Origin: Bimastos eiseni | Taxonomy: Eukaryota > Annelida > Clitellata > Crassiclitellata > Lumbricidae | NCBI GenBank assembly: GCA_959347315.1 | Contig: OY365817.1 | Location: forward strand, 4,049,873-4,113,872 | Length of the DNA stretch: 64,000 bases | Direction: 5' to 3' | Shown: in pieces, positions 42,923 through 55,008 of the stretch | How positions within the stretch are numbered: position 1 is the stretch's first letter | Layout: each line of letters begins with the position of its first letter | The notes under the pieces: model-generated | Database searches by the model: none | Seen by the model: only the letters and a program-made list of their open reading frames with translations | What the model was told of the DNA's origin: nothing | Position numbers and translations under genes: made by a program

Positions 42923-45900
42923 ATGTCGAAAGCCCACTCGTACAGTATTCAACGTCTGATTCAACTCCGGTTCCTCTGTCCGGATGACATCGGCGAAGTC
43001 AAGCAGCTCTGTGCCGACTGGTTTCCAATTGAGTAGGCAATTGATATCTAATCTTGTTGGAGATGTTCTCAAATGCTTTCAAATGTAGTTGCTTAGAACA
43101 ATCGCTTTTTTTGCTTGGATTATCTTCGTTTAAACAAGAGAATAATTACATTGGAATTATTTTTCCAGCATTGATTAGTGATTTAGAACTGACTATTAAT
43201 GGCTTATGTGTTCTTAGTGTTCCTCACTTGTGGGAATTATTAGCAAGGTTGAGATTGTATTGTATTGTATTTCCATTTAAAGAGAGTAATGTCATATAAC
43301 TGGGAGAGTTCAACCATTTGCATATACAATTTTCAACTTGAATTAGATCACCAAAGAAACAGTTTGTCTTATTATTGAGAAATATTTGTTATTAATTGAT
43401 TTGTCTTAAACTGAAGGCTTCTAAACGATCTTAAATGTGATGTGAAAGGCATCAGTCGATGGTTGGTTAGAGTGGAATTACTATCATAGCTCAGAGGAAG
43501 ATTTCAGATTGAAATCCAATGAATGAGATGCACGCAAGAGGCAGTGCTGTGGTTGGTACGGAAGTTGAGAATGATGATGAGTCCTACATGTGTGGGATAT
43601 TTCAGTGATCATTTCTAATGTGTGGTTGTATTGTATACTTCTGTGGTGCCATTGTGTATTGACAATATTGTACACCATCCAGTAGCTCCTATGGTGCCAT
43701 TTGAATGCACTGATCTTCAACCATTGATTGTAATAAATTGAAACCTTAAAATTTCTAATCTCTTAGAGAAACCTTGTCTAATTCCAAGAGGTTTTCCCTA
43801 AAAAAGTTTTCCACTGAAAACTGAGAGAAAATAAAATTCACTGATTCAATGATATTACATGAAAACGCAATTACTGAAGCGAGATTAGCATTTTTCGTCT
43901 TAGGTATCCAGAGAGTTGGTACACGGACATAACGTCAAGCTCCAGGTTCTACTCTCTTGCAGCAACGATCAACTCTTGCATCATCGGAATCATCGTCTGC
44001 GAAGTCAAACCGAGAAGTCGGTGCAATCGCGAGGTTAGGTATTGAATAGGATGTCTTTCACACATGTATCATCTATCTCTCTGTCTATTAAAATCCATCT
44101 GTGTCAGTGATGTGTAACTAATTATTTAGAAACTATTAATTAGTGAATATTAATTAGCTTGATAACTTATTCTAGTTCTAATTAATTTGTTCTAATTAAC
44201 ATGTTACCAAGCTAATTACAATGCATTACAATACCAGGCAGCCCAGGCTGTCTTTTTGCAGCGTTTATGTGTCGGTGGTTTTTGCGCCTCGACCTGAGTA
44301 GAATGGTGCTTAAACCAGAACATTTAGTAATAACATTTAACATCATGTAGGCTAATACCTCTGAGTAGATATCTTGAAAGGGTGCTTTGTAAATGTTAGA
44401 TTACATTACATTACTTTACATTGTCATAGGTCGTGCATAGACTGCAGCTAATGCTTATTATTTAGTGTTTATGGGGTGCCTCATTTATACATTGTATCAT
44501 TATTCACTAACTACTTCTCAGCAATTTCGCTTTAAGGAGGCCACAATCTACTCTTGTCTGTATGTATTTTGTATGACCTCACCTTGTGTTGTCAGTTCTT
44601 GCAACTTTAGCGATCACAGCGGAAAAACGTCTCGAATACTTTCTTTTTGAAGTCGCATGTCTTAATTCCTCCAGGTTCACTCCGGTTCTTTCGTGTATCT
44701 CATCCATCCATTTCTTCCTTGGTCGCCCCTGTTTTCTCCTTCATTCTCCGCATGCCAACATCATTTCCTTTTCCAATCCGTCTGATCGCATAACATGTCC
44801 GAAAAACCCCAGCTTCCTTCTCAACGCTGTTTGTTGTAACGTCTCATCATTCTCAACTCCAATCTTCCTGCGCACTTCTTCGTTTGTCTTCTTCTCCGTT
44901 CATGATATTCTCTGCATCTTCCTCCATATCCACATTTTGCATGTGTCGATCTTTTTCTCCATATTCTTTGTCATTGTCCACGTCTCACAGCCATATAGTA
45001 CTGTAGGGAAGATCATTGCCCTCCCTAGCCTTTTTTGTTTCAATGTCTTTCCATATCTTTTCCAGTCCATTCATTGCAGCTTTTCCTATCACCACCCTTC
45101 TTTTTATTTCCAAATCACACTTTCCCTATTTCCCCAAGAATGTGAAGCTTGTTACCACCTGTCATCTGCATATCTTAGATTGTTCGGCATTCTTCCGGCT
45201 ATCTTTACTCCCTATCTGTCTCTTCCATTTCTGCCCTCCTCATTATCCTTTCGGCATACAGGTTAAACAAAAATGGGGACAGAATGCTCCCCTGCCTCAC
45301 CCCTTTCTTAATTTTAATTTTGTCTGTGTCTCCGTGACCTAACATACGTATTTTAATGAACAAAGATCAAACGAATTAAATTAATTGTTCATTTGGGCTT
45401 TTTATTCCTTGTTTTTTTTTATTCCGAATTTTCGCAATCGCTTTGATTAATTAATTAAAATAATTGTATCTATTATTGTGAGTTGTTTTTGTTGAATAGG
45501 ATGTCGATATCCTTGCCTCTCACTATCCACCAAATACATTGATGGCATATATCCTCAGTCTGGGTGTCGTCAAGGATTATCGAAGGCACGGAATTGGTCG
45601 GTCTATTTCCATCTGTGTAGACGCATTTAATTCATAACTTATATGGACATAACATCGATTCTTGACAGATCAAACCAAGGCAGCAATCTAGTCATCATTC
45701 AAGAGGTCCTTGTTGAATCAGTTTGTCACTCTGTCTCCCTCTCTGTCTGTCTCTCTCTCTCTCTGTCTGTCTCTCTCTCTCTCTGTCTCCCTCTCTCTGT
45801 CTGTCTCTCTCTCTCTGTCTGTCTCTCTCTCTCTGTCTGTCTCCCTCTCTCTGTCTGTCTCCCTCTCTCTGTCTCTCTCTCTCTGTCTTGTTTATTTGTA

Positions 45901-47510
45901 AGTTTGTTTCTATCTGTGGTTGATTAAAATTCAGTATTTACTGGACATCTAGGATATAGTATGTTTAAATGTTCTGTTACAATTTGGATAATTAATTAAT
46001 TTTTTTTTTAACTCAGCCATTTATTAATTTATTTCTTTTACTAATCGGTTATAATTATAAGCTTGTTTCTCCCTTGTGTAGATTTTTGTAATTGATCATT
46101 TGCTGGGGTGCGTCTGTTCTATCAGCGTCTCTACTCCTTGACAATCTCTTGTCGTACTTGACATCGGGTGAACAGAAGGACTGTAAGGCCGTCTATCTCC
46201 ACGTCCTCACGACAAACATCAACGCCATCCGATTCTACGAGAGGCGCAACTTCCACGTGCACAGCTGTCTCCCGTTCTATTATTCCATCAAGGGATGTCC
46301 CTGTGATGGATACTCATACGTGCTCTACATCAATGGAGGACAACCACCATCCACTTTCATATATCCTTTTCTGTCAAATATTCTAATATTTGTTACTGTA
46401 GGTGGTAGATTGTGGCTGGTAGGGGTGGGGGCTTGTAGGTGGTAGATTGTGGCTGGTAGGGGTGGGGGCTTGTAGGTGGTAGATTGTGGCTGGTAGGGGT
46501 GGGGGCTTGTAGGTGGTAGATTGTGGCTGGTAGGGGTGGGGGCTTGTAGGTGGTAGATTGTGGCTGGTAGGGGTGGGGGCTTGTAGGTGGTAGATTGTGG
46601 CTGGTAGGGGTGGGGGCTTGTAGGTGGTAGATTGTGGCTGGTAGGGGTGGGGGCTTGTAGGTGTTTGATGGTGGCGTAATCATGTTACATTGGATGCCGA
46701 CTAGTGAGAACAGCGCGCTTGCGGTTCTTTTCCAGGAGAACAGAGCATTGGATGTGAAGAACAGTTGGAAGTGAGATCAATGCCTGCTGCTCCATAAGGT
46801 TGACCAGTCCTTCATTCGCTAGATGTCAGCATTGGTTTAACTAGATGTATAACGTATTGGAGCCTTCCATAGCTGCTAGACAGTTAAATTTGGCTTCTGT
46901 AATAACTTGTGATCATCCATTCATGTTACACTTATCGTATCGTATCTGGTTATTTATATAGCGCTTCTTACAGTACTAGCTATTCAGAAGTGCTCTCAGC
47001 GTGACAGCCCCGAGGAAATAAGAAAGTCTTCAGGCAATGTAGGGATGAGCGTGGGAACTCGTTTAAAAGCTTGCTACGGTTAATGGGGGTCAGGTCATTC
47101 CACATAGATGGGCCCACAGTGGCAAAGGCACGGTGTTGAGTTACAGCAGTCCTTACCTGTGGAACAAGAAGATCAAGTCGATCCGCGTACTGCAGTTTTG
47201 AATGTGATTAAAAGCGAAGATACAACTACTATCTTCTCGATGAACTTTTTGCTAATCTTTGGCATGACCTGGTAAGCGCTGCTTAAGGGTTGAAATCAAG
47301 AATGAAATTAGTTACAATTATGATTCTGTGGTTGGCCTTAATGCATGTCTTAGCACTGACTGCCTGAAGCAGTTTTGTTCAATGTTGTCGCGTCTGCAGC
47401 CGTGTGCCTTACCTCATCACATTCTTCGGTTCGCTCAAGGCCTCTGGCGCTACCTGTTGACCGGCTCATCAACCATCATCTCTTCTAGTCACGAGGTCCA
47501 CTACAGCTGA
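42923..47510 (+). CDS. NAA60: N-alpha-acetyltransferase 60 (NatF), five coding exons
   Basis: Coding exons: 42923-43032, 43904-44033, 45500-45596, 46126-46372 and 47354-47510, all GT/AG and in phase, about 246 residues (human 242). ATG at 42923 begins [12 protein letters not shown]. The conserved order is [20 protein letters not shown] with [42 protein letters not shown] (acetyl-CoA loop R-x-x-G-x-A), [27 protein letters not shown] and [11 protein letters not shown], and a C-terminal [16 protein letters not shown] block. By homology NAA60 acetylates N-termini of transmembrane proteins from the Golgi face, anchored by C-terminal amphipathic helices. The exon 4 donor (GTCAAA) is weak; it is chosen because it alone joins the last exon in phase. 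A 37-bp minisatellite begins 25 bases later. Introns contain an antisense LINE and (TCTG)n. Confidence 0.92.
44345..44425 (+). repeat. LINE 3'-end motif with TTACA tail
   Basis: CCTCTGAGTAGATATCTTGA, AAGGGTGCTTTGTAAAT and then ATTACATTACATTACTTTACA. The same layout ends the 33.6-kb LINE. Confidence 0.75.
44581..45335 (-). mobile_element. LINE (RTE/L1-like) fragment, antisense in NAA60 intron 2
   Basis: The minus strand reads [20 protein letters not shown] (fingers/palm of reverse transcriptase), then skips the YADD region. It continues [18 protein letters not shown], then [20 protein letters not shown] and [61 protein letters not shown]. The order is exactly that of LINE C-termini. Internal deletions and stops show it is inactive. 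Confidence 0.9.
45728..45892. repeat. (TCTG)/(TC)n microsatellite in NAA60 intron 3
   Basis: CTGTCTGTCTCTCTCTCTCT-type units; the long serine/leucine frames are artefacts. Confidence 0.95.
46398..46665. repeat. 37-bp minisatellite, seven copies, at the NAA60 exon 4 boundary
   Basis: Unit starts GTAGGTGGTAGATTGTGGCT and ends GGTAGGGGTGGGGGCTT. Starts fall at 46398, 46435, 46472, 46509, 46546, 46583 and 46620, with a divergent eighth at 46657. Copies are nearly identical. Each begins TGTAG|GTGG, resembling a splice donor. G-rich runs of 4-5 could support G-quadruplexes. Confidence 0.95.
46770..46925 (+). repeat. Dispersed repeat, copy 3 of 3
   Basis: ATAAGGTTGACCAGTCCTTC, AGCATTGGTTTAACTAGATG, TATAACGTATTGG.GCC, CAGTTAAATTTG and TAATAACTTGTGATCATCCA match the copies at 4135-4315 and 34245-34410. 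It lies in the last NAA60 intron. Confidence 0.6.
46935..47165 (-). mobile_element. LINE C-terminal fragment with 3' tail, antisense in NAA60 intron 4
   Basis: The minus strand gives [37 protein letters not shown] and a stop. It then gives AGCACTTCTGAATAG..AAGCGCTATATAAATAA and a GATAC-type tail. It is paralogous to the end of the 33.4-kb LINE (RAFSVVGPTIWNGLP). Confidence 0.85.
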
Positions 47511-47689
47511 TTGGAAGACACAGCCACTCGTCGTTGCTTCATCAGAGGATTCGTGCGTAGCGGACAGGAGAGGACATCAGTCAGGGTTATGGAATGATGT
47601 TGCTCAGGAGAAAAATAGAAGATTACAGACAGGAGAAAAATAGAAGATTACAGAATGATGAGGAGAAATCTGCAGGACTAAAGAATGAC

Positions 47690-48005
47690 AAGGAAGAACT
47701 GCAGGAGGACTAGAGAAGGGTCAGGAAGAACTACAGGACCAAAGAATGGTCAGGAAAAACTGCAGGACCAAAGAATGGTGAGGAAAACTGCAGGACTAAA
47801 ATTGGTCAGGAAAAACTGTAGGACTAAAGAATGGTCAGGAAAAACAGTAGGACTAAAGAATGGTCAGGAAAACTGCAGGACCAAAGAATGGTCAGGAAAA
47901 ACTGTAGGACTAAAGAATGGTCAGGAAAAACTGTAGGACCAAAGAATGATCAGAAAAACGGTAGGACTGAAGAATTGTCAGGAAAACTGCAAGATAAAAT
48001 GGTCA
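47690..48005. repeat. ~29-bp minisatellite in the presumed NAA60 3' untranslated region
   Basis: AAGAATGGTCAGGAAAAACT with GTAGGACTA or GCAGGACCA recurs about ten times, with single-base length changes that shift frame. It lies 180 bases after the NAA60 stop. Confidence 0.9.
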
Positions 48006-49660
48006 TAAAAAGCTGCAATGGTCAGGGATAACTGAACGAAAAGAGTATGGTCAGGAAATACTGCATGCCAGGAAGCAATTGGAAAACTGAATATTGGTCA
48101 GTATATGTAGTTGCATTAAAATATAGTGAACTAGTGTGGAGTTAATGGTCAGATTACAATTGCTATGAAAATCGAAAACATGGAGATATGAAAAATCATG
48201 AAAACACTTTGGAATCAAGAATGATTACAAGAACTGGAACGTAAATAGTGGGAATTTTTAAAATGCAATAAAATACTGTGAACTAAACTGCTGAAGAATA
48301 AACGTGGAAATTAGAAGAAATGGGGAAATGCATACATACGTACGTACATATGTGTAGGCTGAAGCTATTTCACTGCAGAAGGTCAAAATGTAACGATTTG
48401 AAAATCTCTTCTCATGCAGAGGAAAGAGTCAGGAGATGGAATGTTTGGGTTCTTCATGGCTGTTGAAAGATGTGTGCAGCAAATGTGAGCCACAAGTCTG
48501 CTTTCGTAATTAGAGTCACCGGAGAGCACAGGGATATGGAGAAATGATTTACAGAGAGATTAGATACTGGTGAAGAAGGTCTTGCGACTGTGAAGAGATT
48601 CGAGTAATTAGGTAGAATGGACAATTTAGGACTTTTGATTGGTCTACACAGACGTTGTAGAAGATCATGTTTTGCAATAGTCCAGGTAATTCACATGTTT
48701 ATGCTCCAGAAAATGCACCTGTCTTTTATGTTGGTAAATTCACATGTTTAGTGCATATGTTGCTAATGTTCCAGGAAATTTGCCTGTCTAATATGTATAA
48801 TGCCTCAACATTTTTATGTTTTGCATTTGTTACGTGACAATTTTTTGTGTCCTGTGTTTGTAAATGTCGATGAAAAATGTTGACTGTATAGTGTGTAGTC
48901 AGAAGAATGAGTCACTGAAAAATTGCTTGACTCATTTCTAAAGAAATCTATTTATATGTGCAACTGGAGAATGATGTATTATAATGTGAAATGGCAAGAG
49001 ATCATTTATTCAGAATCATTTGCTTTTTATATGATCCTGAAATTGTTTCTTTTTGTGATCCCAAAAGTTGTGCTTGTGTTATTCTGAATATCATGTGTTT
49101 TTTATGATACAGAAAATAATTTTTGTTGCAAATCGTGTTTACATGATCCTGAAAATGTGACGTGATCTTTCCATTCATGTAATATTTTCTATAACATGTT
49201 TTTTATGTGGTGGCTGAAAGATCTGTTCTTTATGTGAACCTTAAAATAATGTGTTTATGTGATCCTCAATAAAAAGTGTTTTTGTGTGATCCTGAGAGGT
49301 ATAAGTTCATGTATTTATTATGTTATCCTGAAAATCATGTGTTTTTTCATTCTCCTGAAGATCATGTGTTTGTTATGTTATCCTGAAAATCATGCGTTTG
49401 GCAGCGGAGTACTTGTTGATAGAATAAACATGGCACAGCCAGCAATCTCTAGGGTGCTCCAGTTCCAGGTAAAAAAATACCCTGACACATTATTCCCAAA
49501 GAGTGGCTATAGATGATAATAATTTGCTTAGTTTTTATAGAACATGTTTTCTATTGTTTGCTAAGTTGTGGTTTGTCAACTTATTATTTCAATAAAGAGG
49601 GTGTATACACTTGAAATTGAATTCCTATAAGATTGTGTGGTGGCTAATTAGTCTATAATT
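48006..49660 (+). other. Presumed NAA60 3' untranslated/downstream region
   Basis: AT-rich. 49025-49410 holds a loose repeat of ATGTTATCCTGAAAATCATG and GTGTTTTTATGTGATCC (about 40 bases per unit, highly diverged). AATAAA hexamers occur at several places, including 49267, 49423 and 49591; which is used cannot be told. Confidence 0.4.
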
Positions 49661-51806
49661 CAATGATTGTAACTTCGAGCCTGCTGAGTTGACTGCTGGC
49701 TGGAGGACGGAAAAGCAGGTCATGGATCCTTCCTTGACCTGCTTAAGCTATGTCTTAATTGAAGCAGCGTTCATTTTATGTGTTTGGCTCAATGATTGTG
49801 ACTCTGAAAGCCATTGGATGGGACTCTTGCTTTGAGGATATGGTTAGGCCCGGTGGACGATTGGTCAGAGTCTGTAACGTGTATGGGATGGGCTAGGCCT
49901 ACCTGTTGTTGGCCTAGTCCATCCATTTGCTTTTGGCGATAGTTCCGAATCGGCTTTAATATTGGAAGACTGCGGGGTAGGCCAATTAAGGTTTGGAGCC
50001 AGGTCTTATTATACCGTTTAGTTTTCAGTTTGTTGTTATCGATTTTCGAATGAGGCGTATTAAGTCATTTGAAGACTTGATGATTTCTGTTAGTCTCTGT
50101 TGTGGGCTTATGTTGCATCTGCTTCTAAATGTTCATCAGTATTTCACATGCAGCTGGCTATCCATAGACCTGTCACATAAAACAATTGTTTTCTAATAAT
50201 TAAACCTGGGTCTATTGGCGGTTCTCTCAAGCTCTTAAATAGGGCATAGGCCTACAAGTAGCCTTTTAATTTAATTTTGGCAGTATACAATTAGGCAAAG
50301 AACGGTAAAACTTGATGTTGACAATATTGCGATTAAGCACAATTCTGCCACTGCCTACTACCGATTAGTACCAACCTAACGTCGTTAAAGACTCGACACT
50401 ATGGCGAATGTTATTTTATATGTTTCTTTCTTAACTTCTTCTGATTCTTTGTCTCTCTCTCTGTGAAACATTTACCAACGATGATGCAGTTGCTTCTAAG
50501 GTGTTTCCAGTTCTTTCTCTGACCATGTTGAAGGTCGCCCACCGTCTACCACTGAGATCATTTATTCAGAATCATACTGATCCAACGTTGATTGTCTTTA
50601 ATGGATAGGACCTACATTTTGTTGTCTTTTGTAATTAATCTGCCCAGTTTAACTAACTCCAGACTTGTTTTTGAACTAGACTATGCATATTTCCAAGTAC
50701 TTGAATGAAAAATAGGTGGCTAGCAAAATCAGTGATAAAGAGCTGTGGGTATGAATACAATGTCTGAGGAAATGTTGCTTCAATTAGAGACAGTCTGAAA
50801 TGGTAATAGAGGAAAGGAGTGAGAAACAAGAGTGGAAGGAGAGTGCAATGAGCAGGAGTGCAGTGTGTTGTGACAAATGTCTGACAGCAAAACTCATATG
50901 TTAATGAAATGGTTCCATTTACTGTGTTTGGAATTATACAATTTCATCTGTCAGCCTACTCAAATCAACAACATGTACTACATGTAGAGACCACTTGAAA
51001 TATGAAATGTATTTGCTGAGATATCAGCCATTGCAATTCAAGCTATGATGTACAGAAGCAACTAAGCAGTGCATCAAAGCTCATATTATACAAACTGTGC
51101 ATTTTGCTCATAGATAAATTATGAAGTGCTGAAACGAATTCAAAATTAGTGCAACCCTTGTTTACAAGACTGCGTTTAAACTACATTTCAGATCAATGCG
51201 TTACGCTGTGTATCAACGCAGCGTGTCTTTAAAGAGGAAACGATGTATGATTGTCAGATATAAGAAACATTTGTATGGTGATATGAATCACTCATCACGT
51301 AAATACACCAGCAACAGCATCTACAAACCTCATATTATTATACGCCTTAAGAAGACTCAGAGAACACATGGAATTGTTGACTGCACTGCAGGAGTTCACA
51401 TGCCTCTGGTAATATTGCTTCAAAAGCATAATGGTCATCTGTTATGCATGCAGTGTCAAATGCGTCAGTTTTGCTCATAAAGAATTATCATCAACGCAAG
51501 CCATTCAGGAAAGCTGAACAGTGGGAAGAGTGGAATTCTAAAGCATTCAGATGATCTGAGGTGTTAAGAAGATTACCAGTGACTCAGATGATAGAAGTGC
51601 ATTCTAATATTCTGAAATATTCAAAGCATTTTAAGGAATAGGAAAATTCTTAAAGATTAAGGAGTTTAAAGATTCATAAGATTCTAAATTAGTCAGAAAC
51701 TGTCAATGGATTCAGTAGGATTCTATTCGAGTTACGGGTTGCTCTTCGAGGAGTATTCAAATGGATTTGTTTGATTAAGAGCAATACAGCAATTTGGTGA
51801 ATATTG
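49661..51806. other. Convergent intergenic region / RNF185 3' untranslated region
   Basis: No gene recognised. TAGGCCTA at 49894 and 50247. A 94-codon plus frame (51196-51480) has no domain. On the minus strand an AATAAA complement near 50571 could serve RNF185. Confidence 0.35.
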
Positions 51807-54800
51807 TTAGGCAATCATGAGCCAGAAGAGAAAGATGATCGCAATCGCCAGAAAAACGCGGCTCAAGAAAGCTTCATCTGCGTGTTGAGGAGACCCAGCT
51901 GGAGCTAAAACAACAACAAATATACTAAATTTATTATTGATACAAGTTGTAAATAAAATTCTTTGAGAGAAAAAAATTTTCAGTTGAGTGGAGACTTTAT
52001 GACCATATGTTAATACATTAGATCTTTTATTTATTTAGCACTTTTTACTCATTATATTTGTCTGCAAGTCTTGTTCACAACAAAGCTTAGTATTTCTATA
52101 ATTTTATTTAATATATAACACCTATAATATATTTATTATACTTATTATTTTTATCATTTCACTTATTAATTGTTATGAATTCACTATACTTTCAATTTAT
52201 TGCAATCAATTTAATCATGAGATTTTTTCTTTACATGCTCTATTGATTGTATTGTTTGGTTATTATGCATAATTTATTCATTATATCTGATTATGTGTGA
52301 TATTTACTGCAACAAGTAGTTCCAATACAATAACTAGATTATGGTGCTATATAAATTGACAAATGTGAAGGTAAAGTAGAAATTATTACGGGGTGGCGGT
52401 CGGCCGTCGTTTAGATTGAAAGAAGAGGCGAAAAACCCGAACGGAAACGCTCCGATACCAAACGACATCTGGAAACCGTTATCACCCAGGCCAAATCCAT
52501 TCAGATTCTACAAATAAAACCAACGAATTTCAACTGGAAAATATTCCACATTTTCTTACTGAAATTCTAATACAATTCATACTCCGAACTCTAAAATGAT
52601 TCTAAAATATGAATTTTTATTTAAGCAATTTATAAAATCAACTAACTTATAAAACTGTTGAAATGTTCAAAAATAATAATAAAATACAAATAACACTACT
52701 AAACATTAAAAGAAATTATAAATTTTATGTGACATCTAAAGTATAAAACAATATATAGGTTTTAAAATATGTCACCACACAGACAAAGAAGGCACCATAA
52801 GGACATCCACAAATAAGGTTAGAAAAACAATTGAATCCTGAGGAGCGTACATTACTATTTTCTGGTTCTGTTCGTTGGCCCTGCGGTCTTGGAGGAACTT
52901 TCTCCCTGGATAAAATAATACATTCAGAGTATTATTAAATAAACAAATGATTATATATTAATGCACAGGGTCTTATTAAAAAATTAGTTATGACACATGT
53001 ATATGCTTGAAATCTTGTATATTTAGTTCTCTCAAAGAATCTCTAATGAAAGTGGTTGATAACTTGGGATATAATATGGAGAGCAAATGGAAATTGTATC
53101 TGTTTATCAGACAAAAACGATATTGATAATAATTACAAAAATAATAATAATATAACAATAAGCTGGCACACCGAGTCGCTCTCGTTTGTTGAAGAACTAA
53201 GAGGGTAGCTCTCGGCAGCAACAGGTGACCAGCGTGAGACCAGCAATCTACTCCTGTGCTTATCAGTCGCCATTCAAATTAGAAACTCCCTGCGCTACAT
53301 CGGGCCTACACAAGAATTCTATCACGGTACATAATCATAGTAGCAATTTACAATGTGGTATTAATAAATGATGATAAAGAAATGATGGCCTTCTGACCGT
53401 GGGTCTTGCTGGTTGGCGTTCCCTCGGCCGTACAAAGGAATAACCTTTTCTTTGCAGATTCCTGCTTTGCACACTGGACAAGTCTTTCGATTTGGCCGTG
53501 TTTCCAGCCACTGGTGAAGACAAGGCCAACTAGAAACGATAGACATTACAAAAACATGCCTCATCATCACAATCCTCCAAATTTAATCATCACAGTCTAC
53601 TGCCACTCCCAAAATCACTAGCTTATTCACCATTTAGAACAGAGTTCTCGATTATTTAAAATAAAGTGATTTAGGTTCTATAAAAGCACCCTGCATAATT
53701 AATAGTAAAAACAGATCTGGTTTAAACAATCAATTCTCCCAATGTGCTCTATAAAATGAAACCATGGTAGCTCAATCAATCAATCAATCAAGCAATATTG
53801 CTATCTGATTGAATAACATTTGAATGGATTCAAAAACAACAGATTCCAATTCATTCTAAGGTAGATTAGATAATAGGGGCCGTCCACATATTACGCATGC
53901 AGCGAGGGGAGGGGATTTCGAATTTCGGCGATTTTGCGTACAGTGGGGGAGGGGTCCCGAAAATATGTACGTACGCAAATATAACTCTTCTGCGGTATGA
54001 CGTACACAAGACGGAATATTAAAATCAGAACTGTAAACCCAATCACAGACTATATTCTTGCTTAATCAATTTATGTAGCATTAAAACTGTTTCAAATGCA
54101 AGTGTTGTTCGTGTTTTATTCATAAAAGTTAACAAATTTAAGCTGTTAAATTTGATGCCTAACAAAAATAAATAGCCTGTGGTAAAATCAATGTCTTATA
54201 GATGTCTTCATCTATTTGACCTTTGCAATGGGCAGGGTAGAGCTCAAATGTACGTACGCATTGGGGTATGGGGTCCACGAAATGTACGCAGTGCAACAGG
54301 GGAGGGGGTCTGAAAATCCGATTTTTTTTGCTACGTAATATATAGGCTTGGGCAAATTAATTGATTAATCGAGTTTTACTAATCGATTAATCGAGGGTCA
54401 AAATAAAACTCGATTAGTTGCCTACTAATTGATTAATAGCTTAATCGATTAGTCGCCTACTAATTGATTAATCGCGATTGCTTGATTAGTACGATTAGCT
54501 TGATTGTTCGATTAGTCGACCTACGCTTAGCTCGATTCTTCTGTGAGGCAGAGCTGTAACACTTGTGCGTCGGAGCTGCCGTATCACCCGCGTCCACACA
54601 TATAGCGGATATATATGGAATGACCTCTGAATATATACAGGCCAGTTGCAATATAGGCAATATTGAATCGTCTCCATGCAGGCCAACAGTGACAGTGCTA
54701 GGCTGCTAGCAGGATATTATGTGGGACATCACGTGGGTGGCAATAAAGCCACCTGTGTCGCACAGCCACATACAGCCTTACAGGTCGCCCTTCTAACTAA

Positions 54801-54969
54801 GTCTGAGGCCCTCGTGCCTTGCGAAGTTGCGGGGGCAATGCGGGCAGGTCCCATCCGAAAGAGGGTTAGGGTCAGGATGGGTATCCGGTTATAAAAGCGT
54901 GGAGCTTCTGTGGCCGAAAGTCTGGCCTAAAAACGCACCGAAAAATAACTTTTGCGTCCAAAAGATATT

Positions 54970-55008
<39 letters not shown>

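Noticed and set aside
44586..45266. 226-codon plus-strand frame
   Set aside because: It is the antisense shadow of a LINE reverse-transcriptase fragment on the minus strand.
47685..48031. GPKNGQEKLQ-type repeated peptide
   Set aside because: The unit length is near 29 bases and changes frame between copies; it lies after the NAA60 stop codon.
51196..51480. 94-codon plus-strand frame as a gene
   Set aside because: No domain or splice partner is visible, and it lies in the convergent 3' region of two genes.
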